DNA from: Nocardia sp.
GTDB lineage: Bacteria > Actinomycetota > Actinomycetes > Mycobacteriales > Mycobacteriaceae
Length of the DNA stretch: 7,190 nucleotides
Assembly (NCBI GenBank): GCA_013361595.1
Contig: JABFXT010000873.1
Span: 1-7,190, forward strand
Direction of reading: 5' to 3'
In this document: piece after piece, positions 6,281-7,190 of the stretch
How the letters are laid out: each line of letters opens with the position of its first letter
How positions within the stretch are numbered: the stretch's first letter is position 1
The notes under the pieces: model-generated
Told to the model about the DNA's origin: nothing
The model's input: only the letters and a program-made list of their open reading frames with translations
Databases searched by the model: none
Translations under genes and position numbers: made by a program

Positions 6281-6487
6281 AGGGTCAACCTCTGGAGCAC
6301 CCGATTCTACGCCGCCTTCGACCAGGGCAGGAGTGGGCGAGCAGGCGGCTGGACCGACCTGCGTGACGGCGGTGTCGAAATCCTCCAGGCCCTCGAAGGT
6401 ATGGCCGCCGAACTCGGAGTGCAGGCCGGCACCTACGAAACCACCGACGACAACACCTCCCAGCAGTTCCCGAGCCTCAACCTGTGA
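6281..6487 (+). pseudogene. 3' remnant of an Esx/WXG100-like gene, 5' half missing
   Basis: The frame ending at TGA 6485-6487 reads about 65 residues resembling the second half of a WXG100-type protein: LWSTRFYAAFDQGRSG at the presumed WXG turn, a helix ILQALEGMAAELGVQAG, and a C-terminal YETTD that fits the YxxxD/E type VII export signal (codons 6434-6448). The stop overlaps the next gene's GTG start (GTGA, 6484-6487), the arrangement of a true upstream operon member. There is no start codon or helix-1 sequence: upstream of about 6281 the same frame runs through the lipoprotein gene on the other strand and no longer resembles an Esx protein. The in-frame ATG at 6401 would leave fewer than 30 residues. 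I read this as a truncated gene; an independent tiny gene is unlikely. Confidence 0.65.
6304..6309 (-). promoter_or_regulatory. Candidate -10 element for the lipoprotein gene inside the Esx remnant
   Basis: The minus strand reads TAGAAT, followed by about 23 bases to the ATG at 6280. No good -35 hexamer lies 16-18 bases further upstream. The same bases encode Arg-Phe-Tyr in the opposite-strand remnant, so this promoter, if used, lies in former coding DNA. Confidence 0.3.
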
Positions 6488-6783
6488 ACAATCCCGAATT
6501 CACCGTCGACCTCGAACGCCTCGACCAACTCGTCGCTCGCCTGTCGAACCTGGCCGGCCACCTGATCGAACAACTCGATCTCATCGACGACAAGGTCGCC
6601 ACCCTCGACGGAGCCTGGGAAACCCTGGCCGCGAACGCCTACCGCGACGCCCATCAACTCTGGGCCGTGGGCGCCCGCGAATTCGGCGCCGGACTGGCCG
6701 ACATCAGCGACGCGGCTCGCGCCGCCCACGACCGATACACCCGCGCGATCGAGCTGAACCGCACCATGTTCGGAAACAGATGA
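6484..6783 (+). CDS. Esx/WXG100-like type VII secretion protein
   Basis: A 99-residue protein of the size and helix-turn-helix build of WXG100 proteins, which form dimers exported by type VII (ESX) systems. The turn is AWETLAANAY (44-53), so the motif is W-E-T (W45) where W-x-G is usual. Flanking segments are amphipathic helices (LERLDQLVARLSNLAGHLIE; ALADIS-type second helix near 71-83). The C-terminus has YTRAIE (85-90), with spacing one off from the YxxxD/E export signal. GTG at 6484 overlaps the stop of the preceding remnant, and its own TGA overlaps the next ATG (ATGA, 6780-6783), indicating translational coupling through a three-gene unit. It probably pairs with, or helps deliver, the large protein downstream (inference from the usual layout of such loci). 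Confidence 0.8.
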   Translation: MNNPEFTVDLERLDQLVARLSNLAGHLIEQLDLIDDKVATLDGAWETLAANAYRDAHQLWAVGAREFGAGLADISDAARAAHDRYTRAIELNRTMFGNR

Positions 6784-7190
6784 CCCCCACCACCGTATAT
6801 GTCAACTGGCAGACCTACTATGACGCCGCCAAGAAATGCCACGACCTCGCCGCGCAACTCCGCACCGCCGACAAACCTGTCCACGACGCGATCAAAGGAC
6901 ACTGCTCCGGTATGGCCGGCGACGCCCCCGGCTGCAAACAATGGGGCGCAACCTACGACGAACGCGCCCGCACCGTCCTGCAAACCTGCACCAACCTCGC
7001 CGACGCACTGACCAACTTCGGCTACCTCCTCTACGCCACCGGCTACAACCACGGCGTCGCCAACAAAAGCAACCCCGACCGGCCTCAGCTCGCCGACGTC
7101 ACCGTCCACTCCGTGCAGATCCCCAGCTCGATCGCCGACAACGGCAACGGACTGGGCCACGAGGGCGGAGCCCCGGAATTCTTCGACAGT
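6780..7190 (+). CDS. N-terminal part of a type VII secreted protein, probably a polymorphic toxin; runs off the right edge
   Basis: ATG at 6780 overlaps the previous stop (ATGA) and the frame stays open for 137 codons to the window end. It begins MTPTTVYVNWQTYYDAAKKC and has a predicted helical domain with HCSGMAGDAPG (45-55) and KQWGATYDERA (57-67). The arrangement of a MAG-D-G segment before a W-G/YDERA segment, followed by a second helical region with YATGYNHGVANKSN, resembles the N-terminal Esx-like trafficking domains of large actinobacterial secreted proteins. Those proteins usually continue into a variable C-terminal enzymatic or toxic domain, which here is outside the window, so toxin status and any immunity gene are inference. 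Four cysteines in the first domain (Cys20, 46, 56, 79) are notable for a secreted protein. Confidence 0.75.
   Translation, partial: MTPTTVYVNWQTYYDAAKKCHDLAAQLRTADKPVHDAIKGHCSGMAGDAPGCKQWGATYDERARTVLQTCTNLADALTNFGYLLYATGYNHGVANKSNPDRPQLADVTVHSVQIPSSIADNGNGLGHEGGAPEFFDS

Noticed and set aside
1..7190. tRNA or rRNA genes, CRISPR arrays, insertion sequences
   Set aside because: I saw no cloverleaf-like segments, regularly spaced repeats, transposase motifs or terminal inverted repeats anywhere in the window.

Overview
The window is high-GC DNA with strong G/C preference at third codon positions. It carries Esx/WXG100-type secretion genes, a DUF3048 lipoprotein, a soluble bacterial P450 and discrete adenylation, carrier and condensation genes. 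This mix suggests a mycolic-acid-containing actinomycete such as Nocardia or a relative; the genus is inferred, not proven.

Layout. (1) Positions 1-391, minus strand: the 5' part of a gene leaving the left edge, with an apparent single-base frameshift near 286. I have no confident family for it. (2) Positions 392-751: a gap between divergent genes. It holds a possible 60-residue minus-strand reading frame (524-706) whose start looks like Leu YxxPxxxxxGxF peptide leaders but has ACG where ATG is expected, plus two inverted repeats. (3) Positions 752-5141: a small biosynthetic island made of an ANL-superfamily adenylating enzyme (+), a stand-alone carrier protein (-) overlapping it tail to tail by 13 bases, a condensation-domain/PapA-type acyltransferase (+) divergent from the carrier, and a cytochrome P450 (-) convergent with the acyltransferase. 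(4) Positions 5336-6280: a DUF3048 lipoprotein (-). (5) Positions 6281-7190: a plus-strand type VII secretion cassette. It has the 3' remnant of one Esx-like gene, an intact Esx-like gene and the start of a larger protein that leaves the right edge, joined by GTGA and ATGA stop/start overlaps.

How the genes may work together (inference). The ligase would activate a carboxylic acid and load it on the carrier's phosphopantetheine. The P450 could oxidise the tethered or free acyl group, and the condensation enzyme could pass it to an alcohol or amine. The four genes alternate in strand, which is unusual for a dedicated pathway. No transporter, thioesterase or phosphopantetheinyl transferase lies in the window, so the product cannot be named. 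The type VII cassette is unrelated in function; its first gene lost its 5' half where the lipoprotein gene begins, suggesting a rearrangement junction near 6281.
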